64,000 nucleotides of DNA from Deinococcus radiopugnans ATCC 19172 (lineage in GTDB: Bacteria > Deinococcota > Deinococci > Deinococcales > Deinococcaceae), in assembly GCF_006335125.1 (NCBI RefSeq), contig NZ_VDMO01000013.1:1-64000 (forward strand). Direction: 5' to 3'. Numbering within the stretch: position 1 is the stretch's first letter; each line of letters starts with the position of its first letter. This document shows positions 41,613 to 51,477 of the stretch, in pieces. The position numbers and the translations under genes were made by a program. A model generated the notes under the pieces. That model saw nothing but the letters and a program-made list of their open reading frames with translations, did no database searches and was not told where the DNA came from.

Positions 41613-42074
41613 ATGACCGCTCAGCCTTCTGCTGCCCCCTCTGGCGGGCGCATTCCCGCCCTGAACTGGGACGACGCCCACCGCACCAGCATCCAGCTGC
41701 GTTTTGCCGATGTGGACGCCATGGGGCACGTGAACAACGCCCGCTACGCCGAATTCCTGGAGGTAGCGCGCATGGACATGTCGGCGGCACTGGGCATCCA
41801 GGGCGACGATGACCGTTCCATGCTGGCCCGTCTGGAGCTGGACTACGTGCGCGAGATCCGGCTGGGTCAGACTGTGTTCATCGAGTCGCTGGTGGAGCGG
41901 GTGGGCCGCAGCAGCTGGACCGTGGCGGCCCGCTTCGTGGCCGACAACGTGCCGTGCGCCTTCGCCCGCTCGGTGCAGGTGCGCGTGAATGCCGATCACG
42001 TGCCCGAAGCGCTGCCCCCGCGTTTCCGCGAACTGGTGGCGCCGCTGCTGGCGCACGGCGCACCGGAATCATGA
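41613..42074 (+). CDS. Hotdog-fold acyl-CoA thioesterase (YbgC/4HBT family)
   Basis: A 153-aa protein with the single-hotdog layout. The active-site segment RFADVDAMGHVNNARYAEFLEVAR (near 30-53) has the catalytic Asp and the conserved GHVNN, followed by a strand pair LDYVREIRLGQTVFIESLVERVGRSSWTVAARF. It hydrolyses acyl-CoA esters; the natural substrate is not predictable. ATG 41613 lies seven bases after TACACT, so the mRNA is probably leaderless. The next gene overlaps its stop by ATGA. Confidence 0.92.
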   Translation: MTAQPSAAPSGGRIPALNWDDAHRTSIQLRFADVDAMGHVNNARYAEFLEVARMDMSAALGIQGDDDRSMLARLELDYVREIRLGQTVFIESLVERVGRSSWTVAARFVADNVPCAFARSVQVRVNADHVPEALPPRFRELVAPLLAHGAPES

Positions 42075-42367
42075 GCGGTCCCTCGCGCAACAACCAGTAC
42101 GACGACCGCGTGCTGTACCAGGGCGATCCCTGGGTGCGCCTGGACACCCTGCCGCGCCTGCTGGCCGAGGGCTGGCGGCGCACCCTGTGGGACGGCGGCG
42201 TGGTCAGCGTGGTCCGCACGCCGTTTCAGTGGGCGATGGGGTCCCCGGTGATCGAGATCGAGACCGGCGGCTACATGGGCGACGTGGGCCTGTACGTGCC
42301 GCAGGTGCAGCTGGCCGAGGCGCTGGAACTGCTGGGCTTCGATCCAGAAGAGCCGGCGGACGGCTAG
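42071..42367 (+). CDS. Conserved-looking small hypothetical protein
   Basis: A 98-aa soluble protein (DDRVLYQGDPWVRLDTLPRLLAEGWRR; a WDGGVVSVVRTPFQWAMGSPVIEIE strand region; then GDVGLYVPQVQLAEALELLGFDPEEP). It has a plausible alpha/beta composition without signal peptide or membrane segment. It overlaps the thioesterase stop by four bases (ATGA) and must be co-translated with it. I do not recognise the family. Confidence 0.75.
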   Translation: MSGPSRNNQYDDRVLYQGDPWVRLDTLPRLLAEGWRRTLWDGGVVSVVRTPFQWAMGSPVIEIETGGYMGDVGLYVPQVQLAEALELLGFDPEEPADG

Positions 42368-42435
42368 AGTCGGCGGGATACAGTGAGCCGTTGACCGTTG
42401 CGCCTTCCCATCTCATTTCCGTACCAGGAGTCTCC

Positions 42436-43344
42436 ATGACCATTTTGCCCCTGTCCGAACAGCTCAGCATCGGCGTGGATGTCGGCGGCACCAAGATCGC
42501 CACCGGCGTGCTGCGCGGCGACGAGTTGCAGGACCGCCACGTCCAGCCCACCCCCGAGACCGGCTGGGAAGCGGTGCTGGACGCCGTGGCCGCCCAGATT
42601 CTTGACCTCCAGGCCAAGCACCCCGACGCCCGCCTGATCGGCGTGGGCATTCCGGGGCCGCTGAACAGCGACCGCACCCGCGTCAAATTCGCCCCCAACA
42701 TCTACGGCTTTACCGACGTGCCGATGGTGGACGGCCTGCTGGAGCGGCTGTCGCAGCGCATCGTGCTGGAAAACGACGCCAAGGCCGCCGCGCTGGCCGA
42801 GGCGCACCTGGGCGCGGCGCGCGGCACCGAGAGCAGCATCTACGTGACGGTCAGCACCGGCATCGGCGCGGGCATCGTCCTCAACGGGCGTATCTGGCGC
42901 GGGCGGCACGGCGTGGCCGGGGAGCTGGGACACATCACGGTGATGCCCGGCGGCCCGGTCAGCGGCGCGGGGCTGGACGGCGCGCTGGAGGCGGTGGCCA
43001 GCGGCACGGCGATTGCCCGCGACGCCAGCTACGCCCTGAACCGCGACGTGACCACCGCCGAGGCGTTCACGCTGGCGCAGCAGGGCCATCCCGGCGCGCG
43101 GCGCGTGATCGCGCAGGCCCTGAAGCATGTGGGGGTGGCACTGGCGGACCTACAAAAGGTGATCGACCCCGAAGTGTTCGTGATCGGCGGCGGCGTGGCG
43201 AGCGTGGGCGATTACTTTTTCCACGGGGTGCAGGCCGCCGCCGACGAGTACGCCAAGGGCTTCGCGCCGGTGACCATCCGCCGCGCTCAGCTGGGGCCGG
43301 ATGCGGGCGTGATCGGCGCGGCGCTGGCGGCCCGCTACGGCTGA
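42436..43344 (+). CDS. ROK-family sugar kinase (glucokinase-like) lacking the zinc motif
   Basis: A 302-aa kinase. The phosphate-binding loop SIGVDVGGTKIATGVL is near residue 10, the catalytic Asp is in VLENDAKAAALAE near 113, VSTGIGAGIVLNG is the second phosphate loop, and GELGHITV (His near 165) is the sugar-contacting segment. ROK proteins normally follow with a C-x-C-G-x-x-G-C-x-E zinc site; here the positions read SGAGLDGALE (176-185), with no cysteine, though the Glu is kept. AGGAG precedes ATG 42436. Sugar phosphorylation is likely, with structural zinc absent. The substrate (glucose or N-acetylated sugar) is unproven. Confidence 0.88.
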   Translation: MTILPLSEQLSIGVDVGGTKIATGVLRGDELQDRHVQPTPETGWEAVLDAVAAQILDLQAKHPDARLIGVGIPGPLNSDRTRVKFAPNIYGFTDVPMVDGLLERLSQRIVLENDAKAAALAEAHLGAARGTESSIYVTVSTGIGAGIVLNGRIWRGRHGVAGELGHITVMPGGPVSGAGLDGALEAVASGTAIARDASYALNRDVTTAEAFTLAQQGHPGARRVIAQALKHVGVALADLQKVIDPEVFVIGGGVASVGDYFFHGVQAAADEYAKGFAPVTIRRAQLGPDAGVIGAALAARYG

Positions 43345-43435
43345 GATCACGCTGCTGGACGCTGCGGAGGCCTTCGCCCTCCCGCATTACGAGGCAGCGG
43401 GGCGGTTTTACCACAATGCCGCCCACGTCCGCGCC

Positions 43436-43900
43436 ATGCTGGATGCACTGGACTCGCGCGGCGTGCTGACCCCGGCGCTGGCCCTGGCGGTGTGGGGCCA
43501 CGATCTGATCTACGACGCCAGAGCGGTCGACAACGAGGAACGCAGCGCTTCAGCGTTTGACCATTGGCTGGCCGCGCAGGGGGGCTGCGCCGAGCTTCGA
43601 CAGGAGGTTCGGGCGCTGATTCTGGCGACAAAACACAGCGCGCCGCCCGTGGGCCGTGCCGAAGCCCTGCTGGTGGACGCCGATCTGGCGATCCTGGGCG
43701 CATCTGCCGCTGAGTTTGCTGCCTATGACGCCGCCATCCAGCAGGAATACGCGCATGTTCCGGCGTTGCTGTACCGCCCCGGCCGCAAGAAAGTCCTGCG
43801 CGGCTTTCTGGATCGTCCGCGGATTTACACGACGCCGGAGTTCGCGGATCTGGAGGCCCAGGCGCGGGCAAATCTGGCGAGGGCAGTGGCGCAGCTGTAG
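43436..43900 (+). CDS. Predicted metal-dependent HD-superfamily phosphohydrolase
   Basis: The given start is the first canonical codon (ATG), yielding 154 aa with the HD-type motif VWGHDLIYDA near residue 20 and ILATKHSAPP. The same frame continues upstream with strong family-like coding (LPHYEAAGRFYHNAAHVRAML), including YHN-x-x-H, whose His is normally a metal ligand. There is no ATG, GTG or TTG upstream before an in-frame stop near 43311, so the true start may be ATC 43346, just after the ROK stop, or CTG 43352/43355. Without that part the protein would lack a metal ligand. The substrate is unknown. Confidence 0.7.
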   Translation: MLDALDSRGVLTPALALAVWGHDLIYDARAVDNEERSASAFDHWLAAQGGCAELRQEVRALILATKHSAPPVGRAEALLVDADLAILGASAAEFAAYDAAIQQEYAHVPALLYRPGRKKVLRGFLDRPRIYTTPEFADLEAQARANLARAVAQL

Positions 43901-43938
43901 ATCCGGCTGACCACATCGCCACATCACTTTGGGGCATC

Positions 43939-43967
43939 AAAAAAGCCGGAGCATCACGCCCCGGCTT
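43939..43967 (-). terminator. Rho-independent terminator of groEL
   Basis: Read leftwards, AAGCCGG (43967-43961) pairs with CCGGCTT (43949-43943), followed by a T-run (the AAAAAA at 43939-43944 on the plus strand). Confidence 0.8.
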
Positions 43968-43985
43968 CTCTTCTTCCCTACGTGC

Positions 43986-45690
<1,705 letters not shown>

Positions 45691-45706
45691 ATGGGGGGTT
45701 CCATTG

Positions 45707-45752
45707 ACCTTCTCCGTAGGGGAGAGGGCCTGGCGAAGCCAGGGGTGAGGGG
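45707..45752 (-). repeat. REP-like palindromic element between groES and groEL
   Basis: TTCTCC...GGGGAGAGG, an inner CCTGG-CGAAG-CCAGG hairpin and GGGTGAGGGG resemble the short intergenic palindromes repeated in many GC-rich genomes. It could stabilise or attenuate the groES-groEL message. Confidence 0.45.
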
Positions 45753-45756
45753 TCTC

Positions 45757-46044
45757 TTACTCGACGATGGCGAGAATGTCGCGCTCGGCCAGGATCGAGT
45801 AGTTCTTGCCTTCCAGGTTGACTTCGGTGCCGCCGTACTTGGCGAAGTACACGGTGTCGCCTTCCTTGACGTCCAGGGCGACGCGGGTGCCGTTGTCCAG
45901 CATCTTGCCGCTGCCGACGGCAATGACCTTGCCGCGCTGGCTCTTTTCCTTGGCCGAATCGGGGACGTACAGGCCGCCCGCCGTCTTCTGCTCGGTTTCC
46001 TCGACGATTTCCACCAGGACACGATCACCTAAAGGTTTAAGCAT
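45757..46044 (-). CDS. groS: Co-chaperonin GroES (10 kDa)
   Basis: The heptameric lid of GroEL. The 95-aa protein has the full family pattern: [19 protein letters not shown], the mobile loop [19 protein letters not shown] (22-40), [28 protein letters not shown] and the closing [20 protein letters not shown] lies seven bases before ATG 46044. It is the first gene of the groESL operon and is driven by the promoter at 46135-46164. Confidence 0.98.
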   Translation of the reverse strand: MLKPLGDRVLVEIVEETEQKTAGGLYVPDSAKEKSQRGKVIAVGSGKMLDNGTRVALDVKEGDTVYFAKYGGTEVNLEGKNYSILAERDILAIVE

Positions 46045-46134
46045 GGATATTCCTCCTGCGAATGAAGTTTGGGGCCGTAACCGTGCCTCCAGCTTTGATG
46101 CGCTGGCTCGGCAGGTTTTCGCCGTTCCGCACGC

Positions 46135-46164
46135 GAGAATAGTCTTGTCAGGCTAAAAATGTCA
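46135..46164 (-). promoter_or_regulatory. Promoter of groESL with overlapping inverted repeat
   Basis: On the minus strand TTGACA (46164-46159), an 18-base spacer and TATTCT (46140-46135) form a strong housekeeping promoter about 90 bases before groES. The imperfect inverted repeat CTTGTCA-N9-TGTCAAG (46143-46165, plus strand) overlaps the -35 and spacer and could be an operator. No CIRCE or HAIR sequence is present. Confidence 0.75.
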
Positions 46165-46252
46165 AGCGGCGCAGTCCAAGAAGTTGAGTCTGATGCGCTC
46201 AAGGTGCGCCAGCACGTCTAAACAGCGTATACCCGCTTCACCTACTCTGCAC

Positions 46253-46266
46253 GACATATATATGTC
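46253..46266 (+). promoter_or_regulatory. Perfect 14-bp palindrome upstream of the GGDEF-RHH gene
   Basis: GACATATATATGTC is its own reverse complement. It lies 40 bases before ATG 46306 in an AT-rich stretch of otherwise GC-rich DNA. Possible -10 boxes (TAGAAT at 46280-46285) follow, so it occupies the -35/operator position. Confidence 0.6.
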
Positions 46267-46305
46267 AGACCGATATAGCTAGAATTCAGAGCAGGAGGAA
46301 CCCCT

Positions 46306-46911
46306 ATGGCCCGCCCGGATATCCTGTCGCGCAATCCCTTTGAAGACGCCTTCGCCCGCCTGGGTTCGGCCCCGCTGACGCTGGCGGTGCTGGATCTGGA
46401 TCATTTCAAGACCCTCAACGACAGCCTGGGCCACACCGAAGGAGACCGGGTGCTGCGCGCCGTAGAACGCCTGCTGTCGGGCAGCCTGCCGTCAGGCAGC
46501 ATCATCGGACGAATCGGGGGCGACGAGTACGCCGTGATTCTGCCAGAGAGTGCCGCCGAAACCGCGCTGATCCTGTTCGACGAGGTGATCCGGCACTTTC
46601 ACATCCACCGCGATCCGCACTGGCCGCGCAGCCTGGGCCTGAGCGTGGGGCTGGCTTCACGCCCCGCCCACGCCAGCGAGTACGCCGAGTTGTACCGCGC
46701 CGCCGACGAGGCGCTGCTGCGGGCCAAGCGCGAGGGCCGGGGCCGGGCGTGCATCTTCGTGGAATCCAAGATGGTGCTGAAGTCCAACTACTACCCCAAA
46801 AGCCAGCTGGAACGCCTGAGCAAGCTGAGCGGCGCGCTGGGGCGAACGGAAGCCAGCCTTTTGCGCGAGGCGCTGGACGATCTGGTGGAGCGGTACCGGG
46901 AAGAGCTGTGA
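46306..46911 (+). CDS. GGDEF diguanylate cyclase with C-terminal ribbon-helix-helix domain
   Basis: A 201-aa soluble protein. Residues about 22-152 are a GGDEF domain: [22 protein letters not shown] near 27-48 (metal- and GTP-binding) and the signature [13 protein letters not shown] with GGDEY at 71-75. There is no RxxD inhibitory site five residues before it and no N-terminal sensor domain. Residues about 155-198 look like a CopG-type ribbon-helix-helix: a basic strand [10 protein letters not shown], helix [12 protein letters not shown], turn GRT and helix [24 protein letters not shown] gives a strong start at 46306. It may couple c-di-GMP synthesis or binding to DNA binding. The deaminase start overlaps its stop. 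Confidence 0.85.
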   Translation: MARPDILSRNPFEDAFARLGSAPLTLAVLDLDHFKTLNDSLGHTEGDRVLRAVERLLSGSLPSGSIIGRIGGDEYAVILPESAAETALILFDEVIRHFHIHRDPHWPRSLGLSVGLASRPAHASEYAELYRAADEALLRAKREGRGRACIFVESKMVLKSNYYPKSQLERLSKLSGALGRTEASLLREALDDLVERYREEL

Positions 46912-47576
46912 ATGGGGTGCGGGAGGCGGGAGGCGGGGCGCGGGGAAAAGATGAAGGGCTGTCTCCCGGCTGGCAGGCCGCCCTGGCCGAAGCGTGGGAG
47001 GCGTATCTGCACGACTCGTATCCGATTGGCGCGTGCGTGGTGGACGCGGATGGCGTGGTGTTGGCGCGGGGGCGGAACCGACTGGGCGAGCCTCGCCGTG
47101 TGGAGGGCGGCTTTATCGCCGGACATGATCTGGCGCACGCGGAGATCAATGCGCTGCTGAACCTGGCGGCCACGCCGTACCCCGAATGTCATACCTGGAC
47201 GGTGCTGACCACCGTGGAACCCTGCCCGCAGTGTGCCGGGGCCATCGCCATGAGCGGCATCCGTGGCATGGCCTACGCCGCCCCCGATCCCTGGGGAGGC
47301 TGCACACGTCTGCTGACGGACGATCCATATGTATCGGGCAAGCGCATTCGCGTGGGCCGCGCGCCGGAGGACGTGCAACGGGTGGCCTTGCGGCTCAAGG
47401 CCCATGCGCTGTGGGAAGAGGAACGTCCCCTGGGGGAACGAAACGTTCTGGACAGTTTTGCCGCTCAATACCCTGAGGACGTGGCTTTTGCAGGGCAGCT
47501 CTACCGCTCTGGTCAACTTCTGGCCCTGCGTGAACGTGGCGCAGGTCTGGAAGAAGCATTGGCGGTGCTGGCATGA
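46908..47576 (+). CDS. CMP/dCMP-type deaminase family protein
   Basis: A zinc-dependent deaminase-fold protein of 222 aa. The catalytic HAEINALL (His and the proton-shuttling Glu) and PCPQCAGAI (two Cys zinc ligands) are intact and correctly spaced. The N-terminal part has DSYPIGACVVDADGVVLARGRN. GTG 46908 (overlapping the TGA of the GGDEF gene as GTGA) was chosen for coupling; GTG 46917 is possible. The C-terminal 80 residues (RVGRAPEDVQRVALRLKAHAL and beyond) are additional to the minimal deaminase. The substrate could be a nucleoside, nucleotide or base. Confidence 0.85.
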   Translation: MNGVREAGGGARGKDEGLSPGWQAALAEAWEAYLHDSYPIGACVVDADGVVLARGRNRLGEPRRVEGGFIAGHDLAHAEINALLNLAATPYPECHTWTVLTTVEPCPQCAGAIAMSGIRGMAYAAPDPWGGCTRLLTDDPYVSGKRIRVGRAPEDVQRVALRLKAHALWEEERPLGERNVLDSFAAQYPEDVAFAGQLYRSGQLLALRERGAGLEEALAVLA

Positions 47577-48049
47577 CCGCCCCGCCATTCCTCAACCTCT
47601 CGCCGGGTGAAGACCGAATAGGCCGCGCCTGTGCGTGGATCGAACACGAGGGCCGGGTGCTGATGTCGGCGCGGGATGCCTGGGGCTGGACGCTGCCGGG
47701 CGGCGGGATCCACCCCGGCGAAACACCACAGCAGGCGGCAGTACGGGAAGCCTGGGAGGAATGTCGCGCCCATTGCGAGGTGATAGGCGAAGCTGTGCGT
47801 CTTTCCGAGGGCGCCGACTGTTATCCCATGCGTCTGCTGGGGCTGGAAAGCAGCCCGGAAGGGCGTCCGGTGCTGTGGGTCAGACCGGAGTCGGTGTGGT
47901 GGGCCTGTGATCCGCAGCTGTGTCAGGTTCTGGCGGCGCAGGGCCGTTCTATTCCGTCCCCCGCTTTCCGGGCCGGGCTGCAAACCGTCAGGCGGATAAC
48001 GTTTCAGACTCAGGCCGCATTCAGGCGTTCGTCAAGGATGACGGCATGA
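47573..48049 (+). CDS. Nudix hydrolase
   Basis: A 158-aa pyrophosphohydrolase. The Nudix box reads GGGIHPGETPQQAAVREAWEE (about 39-59), matching G-x5-E-x7-R-E-x2-E-E, with the final conserved Gly replaced (ECRAHC). Metal-binding glutamates are intact. Possible substrates are oxidised or other nucleoside diphosphate derivatives. It overlaps the deaminase stop by ATGA, so the two are translated together, consistent with nucleotide housekeeping. Deinococcus genomes carry many Nudix paralogues. Confidence 0.9.
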   Translation: MTAPPFLNLSPGEDRIGRACAWIEHEGRVLMSARDAWGWTLPGGGIHPGETPQQAAVREAWEECRAHCEVIGEAVRLSEGADCYPMRLLGLESSPEGRPVLWVRPESVWWACDPQLCQVLAAQGRSIPSPAFRAGLQTVRRITFQTQAAFRRSSRMTA

Positions 48050-48095
48050 CCCGCCCGCCTGTTCCTGATGAGGATGGCGTCAGGCCAGTGATGAC

Positions 48096-48374
48096 TCAGC
48101 CACTGCTAACGAAGACCGCCAGGAACACCAGATACGCCAGCAGGGCGGCAAATGCCAGTGGACGAACCAGCGCGCCGCCAGCGACACGCAGCGCGGCGGA
48201 GAACGCGGCCAGGGCCAGCAGCAGCCACGTCAGCGCGTGGAACCAGCGCAAGACGATGAACCGCCACCCCTCGCCGGGGCTGACGCGGTCTGCGGGCCAG
48301 ATCCAGAGCCACACCAGGGCCATCAGAACGCACAGCAGGCCCCAGACCATCACCGGGACGCCCCAGAATTTCAC
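48096..48374 (-). CDS. Small three-helix membrane protein of unknown function
   Basis: A 92-aa protein made almost entirely of hydrophobic helices ([62 protein letters not shown]) with a short loop [13 protein letters not shown]. The start is GTG 48374; there is no strong Shine-Dalgarno. It is oriented against both neighbours and fits the gap between the Nudix and phosphatase genes. The family is not recognised. Confidence 0.65.
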   Translation of the reverse strand: MKFWGVPVMVWGLLCVLMALVWLWIWPADRVSPGEGWRFIVLRWFHALTWLLLALAAFSAALRVAGGALVRPLAFAALLAYLVFLAVFVSSG

Positions 48375-48413
48375 CCGGCTGCTGCTCTATACGCTCGTTG
48401 CAGAGGCGCATCC

Positions 48414-49019
48414 ATGAACGAAGTTTACCTGACCCTCCTGCGCCACGGGCGCAGCCGTGCCGACGACGAGAACGTTCACGAGGGCCGTTACGATTCGCCA
48501 CTGACCGAGGTGGGGCGTGCCCAGGCTGGGGCGCTGGCCGCGTACTGGGTCAACCATCCGCCAGCGTTTGACCAGGCCTACTGCTCCACGCTGACCCGCG
48601 CGTTTGAAACGGCCCGCATCGTCACCGACGCACTCGCTGTGCCGCTTACGCCATCCGACTTGCTGCGCGAGTGGGACAACGGCCCGCTGGCCGGGCTGGG
48701 CCGCGAGGAGGCCGCGCGGCGTTACCCGATTCCCGCCTTCCGGCACGAGCTGGACGCCTTCACGGCAGAAGGTGGCGAGTCCCAGGCCGCGATCCGGGCG
48801 CGTGCCCTGCTGGCCCTGGAAGACATCTGGCAGGGCGGGGGAGGGCGGGTGCTCGTCGTCTCGCACGGCGGTTTCCTCAATTCCATGCTGCGCGAGCTGC
48901 TGCGGATGGAACACGGCTGGTTCGAGTTTGGCGACACCTCGTTCGCCACGCTGCGCCTCAGCCGGAGAAGTCATACGGCGCTGGTGACGGGCGTCAACCT
49001 CTGCCCGCACCTGCCCTAA
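48414..49019 (+). CDS. Histidine phosphatase family protein (phosphoglycerate-mutase-like)
   Basis: A 201-aa enzyme using a phospho-His intermediate. [13 protein letters not shown] near residue 7 has the catalytic RHG, then [17 protein letters not shown], the [14 protein letters not shown] segment with the Arg of the phosphate pocket, an Glu/Asp-rich [11 protein letters not shown], and [13 protein letters not shown] with the second catalytic His near 148. These features fit small phosphatases (such as alpha-ribazole, nucleotide or sugar phosphatases). The substrate is unknown. ATG 48414 was chosen at the start of homology. Confidence 0.9.
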   Translation: MNEVYLTLLRHGRSRADDENVHEGRYDSPLTEVGRAQAGALAAYWVNHPPAFDQAYCSTLTRAFETARIVTDALAVPLTPSDLLREWDNGPLAGLGREEAARRYPIPAFRHELDAFTAEGGESQAAIRARALLALEDIWQGGGGRVLVVSHGGFLNSMLRELLRMEHGWFEFGDTSFATLRLSRRSHTALVTGVNLCPHLP

Positions 49020-49022
49020 ACT
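49017..49022 (+). promoter_or_regulatory. -10 box for leaderless transcription of the GNAT gene
   Basis: TAAACT begins with the TAA stop of the phosphatase gene and ends five bases before ATG 49028. Confidence 0.55.
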
Positions 49023-49027
49023 GCGCC

Positions 49028-49576
49028 ATGCACCATGCCACCACCCTGACCGACGGTGAACTGACCGTGCGTGCCCTGACTGCGGCGGACATTCCCGGCC
49101 TGTGCGCCCTGGCTGCCACCTGCGAGGCCGAGCTGAGCCTGATGGGCACCTCGCCTTCAGAGGCGGCCTACTACCGCAGCGCACTGGACGCCCCCGATCA
49201 GCAGCCCTTCGCCGTCGTGGTGGACGGCGAGCTGGCGGGCAGCACGCGCTACGGCGACATCCGGGCGGCGCACGCGGGATTGGAAATCGGCTGGACGTGG
49301 CTGCACCCGCATTACATGGGCAGCGGCATCAACCGCCGCATGAAGCTGCTCCTGCTCTCGCACGCCTTTGAAACGCTGGAGATGCAGCGCGTGCAGCTCA
49401 AGACCGACCACCTGAACACCAGGTCTCAGCGGGCCATCGAGAAACTCGGCGCGGTGCGCGAGGGCGTGTTAAGAAAGCACCAGCGCCGCCAGGACGGAAG
49501 TCTGCGCGACACCGTGATGTACTCCATTACGGCGGACGAGTGGCCGGAAATCAGGGAGCGGCTGGCTACTTCTTGA
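49028..49576 (+). CDS. GNAT-family N-acetyltransferase (RimJ/RimL-like)
   Basis: A 182-aa acetyl-CoA-dependent transferase. The layout is [20 protein letters not shown], then [17 protein letters not shown] and [30 protein letters not shown] (the pyrophosphate loop region, GSGINRRM), and closes with [36 protein letters not shown], typical of the RimL/ribosomal-protein acetyltransferase subgroup. The acceptor is unknown. A TAAACT box five bases before ATG 49028 suggests a leaderless message. Its 3' end overlaps the convergent M23 gene by 11 bases. Confidence 0.9.
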   Translation: MHHATTLTDGELTVRALTAADIPGLCALAATCEAELSLMGTSPSEAAYYRSALDAPDQQPFAVVVDGELAGSTRYGDIRAAHAGLEIGWTWLHPHYMGSGINRRMKLLLLSHAFETLEMQRVQLKTDHLNTRSQRAIEKLGAVREGVLRKHQRRQDGSLRDTVMYSITADEWPEIRERLATS

Positions 49577-50078
49577 GGAGCGGGTACGGATTGATCGCCC
49601 CACCGCCCGCGTAAATCCCGTAATGCAGGTGCGGCGGCGTGCCCTTCGCGTTGCCGCTGTCGCCCACAAAGCCCACCACAGTTCCCGCCTCAATCCATTC
49701 GCCGCGCTTCAACTCCGGGTATTTCTCCATGTGCGCGTAGTAGTGCCGCTGCCCGCCAGGGCCGAGGATCATCACCGTGCGTCCGCCCAGCCCGTTGGGG
49801 CCGACATTCAGCACGACGCCGCGCGTGGTGGCGCGAATGGGCGTGTTTCGGGCGGCAAAAATATCGATGCCCTCGTGCCGGCGCCCCTGGCTGCGGGCCG
49901 CGCCCCAGGTGTCGGTCAGGGGGCGGCCCGGCAGTGGGTTGGGCAGGCTATTCGCTGCCGGTGTGGGGGCCGAGAGCAGCGCCGAATACCGCCGGGCATT
50001 TTTAATCTGCGGCCACAGCAGGTACAGCGCCCCCGCCAGCAGCGCGAGAAAAAAGACCAGCCCGAGAAAACGCCTCAC
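49566..50078 (-). CDS. M23-family metallopeptidase, membrane-anchored
   Basis: A 170-aa LytM-type peptidoglycan endopeptidase domain. One N-terminal membrane anchor spans residues 4-22 ([19 protein letters not shown]). The M23 zinc ligands are in [10 protein letters not shown] (His and Asp near 68-72) and the second motif [20 protein letters not shown] near 149-165. The fold is complete, so activity on cell-wall cross-links is plausible. GTG 50078 has a CATGCT box six bases upstream, so it is possibly leaderless. It is convergent with the GNAT gene, overlapping by 11 bases. Confidence 0.9.
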   Translation of the reverse strand: MRRFLGLVFFLALLAGALYLLWPQIKNARRYSALLSAPTPAANSLPNPLPGRPLTDTWGAARSQGRRHEGIDIFAARNTPIRATTRGVVLNVGPNGLGGRTVMILGPGGQRHYYAHMEKYPELKRGEWIEAGTVVGFVGDSGNAKGTPPHLHYGIYAGGGAINPYPLLKK

Positions 50079-50202
50079 GGCCCCAGCATGCCGCTACGGC
50101 AGCCAGAAAGAATCAGGGAAAAGTTGCAGAGGGGCTGGTTTCGCCGGTGGACTCCCCCCGACGAATCCCCCCATTCCCCACATCTCAGCACGCCGCAACG
50201 CC

Positions 50203-50208
50203 TACAAT
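50203..50208 (+). promoter_or_regulatory. -10 box for leaderless transcription of the M16 pair
   Basis: TACAAT ends six bases before ATG 50215; no Shine-Dalgarno. Confidence 0.6.
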
Positions 50209-50214
50209 CGCCGG

Positions 50215-51477
50215 ATGCCTGCCGTTTTCCCAGCCCCTTCCGCCTCTGAATTGTGGACGCTGCCCGGCGGCCTGCGCGTGGCCTTCGAGCGGCGGGCCGG
50301 GCCGGGCTTTGCCTTTGACCTGCGTCTGCCGGTGGGCAGCGCCCACGATCCGCACGGTCTGGAGGGTTCCTCGGGCGTGCTGGAGGAGTGGCTGTTCAAG
50401 GGTGCGGCGGGCCGCGACGCCCGCGCGTTGCAGGACGCCTTCGACGATCTGGGCGTGCGCCGGGGCGGCGGCGTGGGGCCGGAGGCCACCCGGTTTGGCG
50501 TCTCTGGCCTGCGCGACGATCTGCGGGCCTCGCTGGCGCTGGTGGCCGACGTGCTGCTGCGTCCCGACTTGCCCGAAACCGAATTGCCTGTCCTGACCGA
50601 TCTGGCCCGGCAGGATCTGGACGGCTTGCAGGACAGCCCGCCCGACCTGCTGGCGCTGGAGGCGCGGCGCGTGACCTTTCCGCGCCCTGCCGCCTCCCCG
50701 CTGGCCGGTTTCGCCCATCCGCCGAGCGGCACCCCTGAAGGATTGGAGGCGCTGACGGCAGACACTTTGCGGGCGCACTTGGAGGCTTACGGGCAGGCGG
50801 GCGCGGTGCTGGGGCTGGTGGCCGATCTGGAGCCGGAGGCGGCGCGGGCATTGGTGGCGGGGACGCTGGACGGGCTGCGCCCCGGCGAGCAGCCACACGC
50901 TCCGGCGGACTTTCAACCCCGGCAGCGCATTCACGTCACAGACGAGGACGCCGAGCAGACCCACCTCAGCCTGACCGCCCCCGGCATTGCGCCGCGCGAT
51001 CCGCGCTGGCTGGCGTGGCAGGTGGCCCTGACGGCGCTGTCGGGGGGGAGTGCCAGCCGGTTGTTCCACGCCGTGCGCGAGGAACGCGGGCTGGCCTACG
51101 CGGTCAGCGCCTCGCCGGTGCTGCTGGGCGGCCAGGGCTTCCTGACGGCCTACGCGGGCAGCACTCCGGCCCGCGCGCCCGAGACGCTGGAGGTGATGCT
51201 GGCCGAACTCGCGCGCTTGCCGCAGGGGTTGAGCGCCGACGAGTTCCGCCGCGCCCGCAGCGGATTGAAGGCCAGCGTGGTCTTCGGCGCGGAATCCATG
51301 CGCGCCCGCGCCGGGGCGCTCACGCGGGACGTGGCCGTGTTCGGCCGGGTGCGCCCGCTGGCCGAGCTGCGCGAGGGGCTGGACGCGCTGACGCTGGAGG
51401 GCGTGAACGACTTTCTGGCCGGCTACGATCCGGTTTCGGACATCACGGTGGTCACGCTGGGGCCTTCAAATGTCTAA
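50215..51477 (+). CDS. M16-family peptidase-like protein, catalytic motif lost
   Basis: A 420-aa two-domain pitrilysin-like protein. The position of the HxxEH zinc motif reads G-V-L-E-E (54-58) within [12 protein letters not shown], so both His ligands are gone. The surrounding fold is intact, as is the C-terminal half with [24 protein letters not shown], the conserved R/Y substrate-binding pair of M16 partner subunits. This is the pattern of the non-catalytic subunit in heterodimeric M16 peptidases. The next gene encodes the zinc-bearing partner and starts 8 bases before this stop. Confidence 0.9.
   Translation: MPAVFPAPSASELWTLPGGLRVAFERRAGPGFAFDLRLPVGSAHDPHGLEGSSGVLEEWLFKGAAGRDARALQDAFDDLGVRRGGGVGPEATRFGVSGLRDDLRASLALVADVLLRPDLPETELPVLTDLARQDLDGLQDSPPDLLALEARRVTFPRPAASPLAGFAHPPSGTPEGLEALTADTLRAHLEAYGQAGAVLGLVADLEPEAARALVAGTLDGLRPGEQPHAPADFQPRQRIHVTDEDAEQTHLSLTAPGIAPRDPRWLAWQVALTALSGGSASRLFHAVREERGLAYAVSASPVLLGGQGFLTAYAGSTPARAPETLEVMLAELARLPQGLSADEFRRARSGLKASVVFGAESMRARAGALTRDVAVFGRVRPLAELREGLDALTLEGVNDFLAGYDPVSDITVVTLGPSNV

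Noticed and set aside
46045..46305. CIRCE element (TTAGCACTC-N9-GAGTGCTAA) at groESL
   Set aside because: Looked for in the whole gap and not found; only a different imperfect inverted repeat is present.
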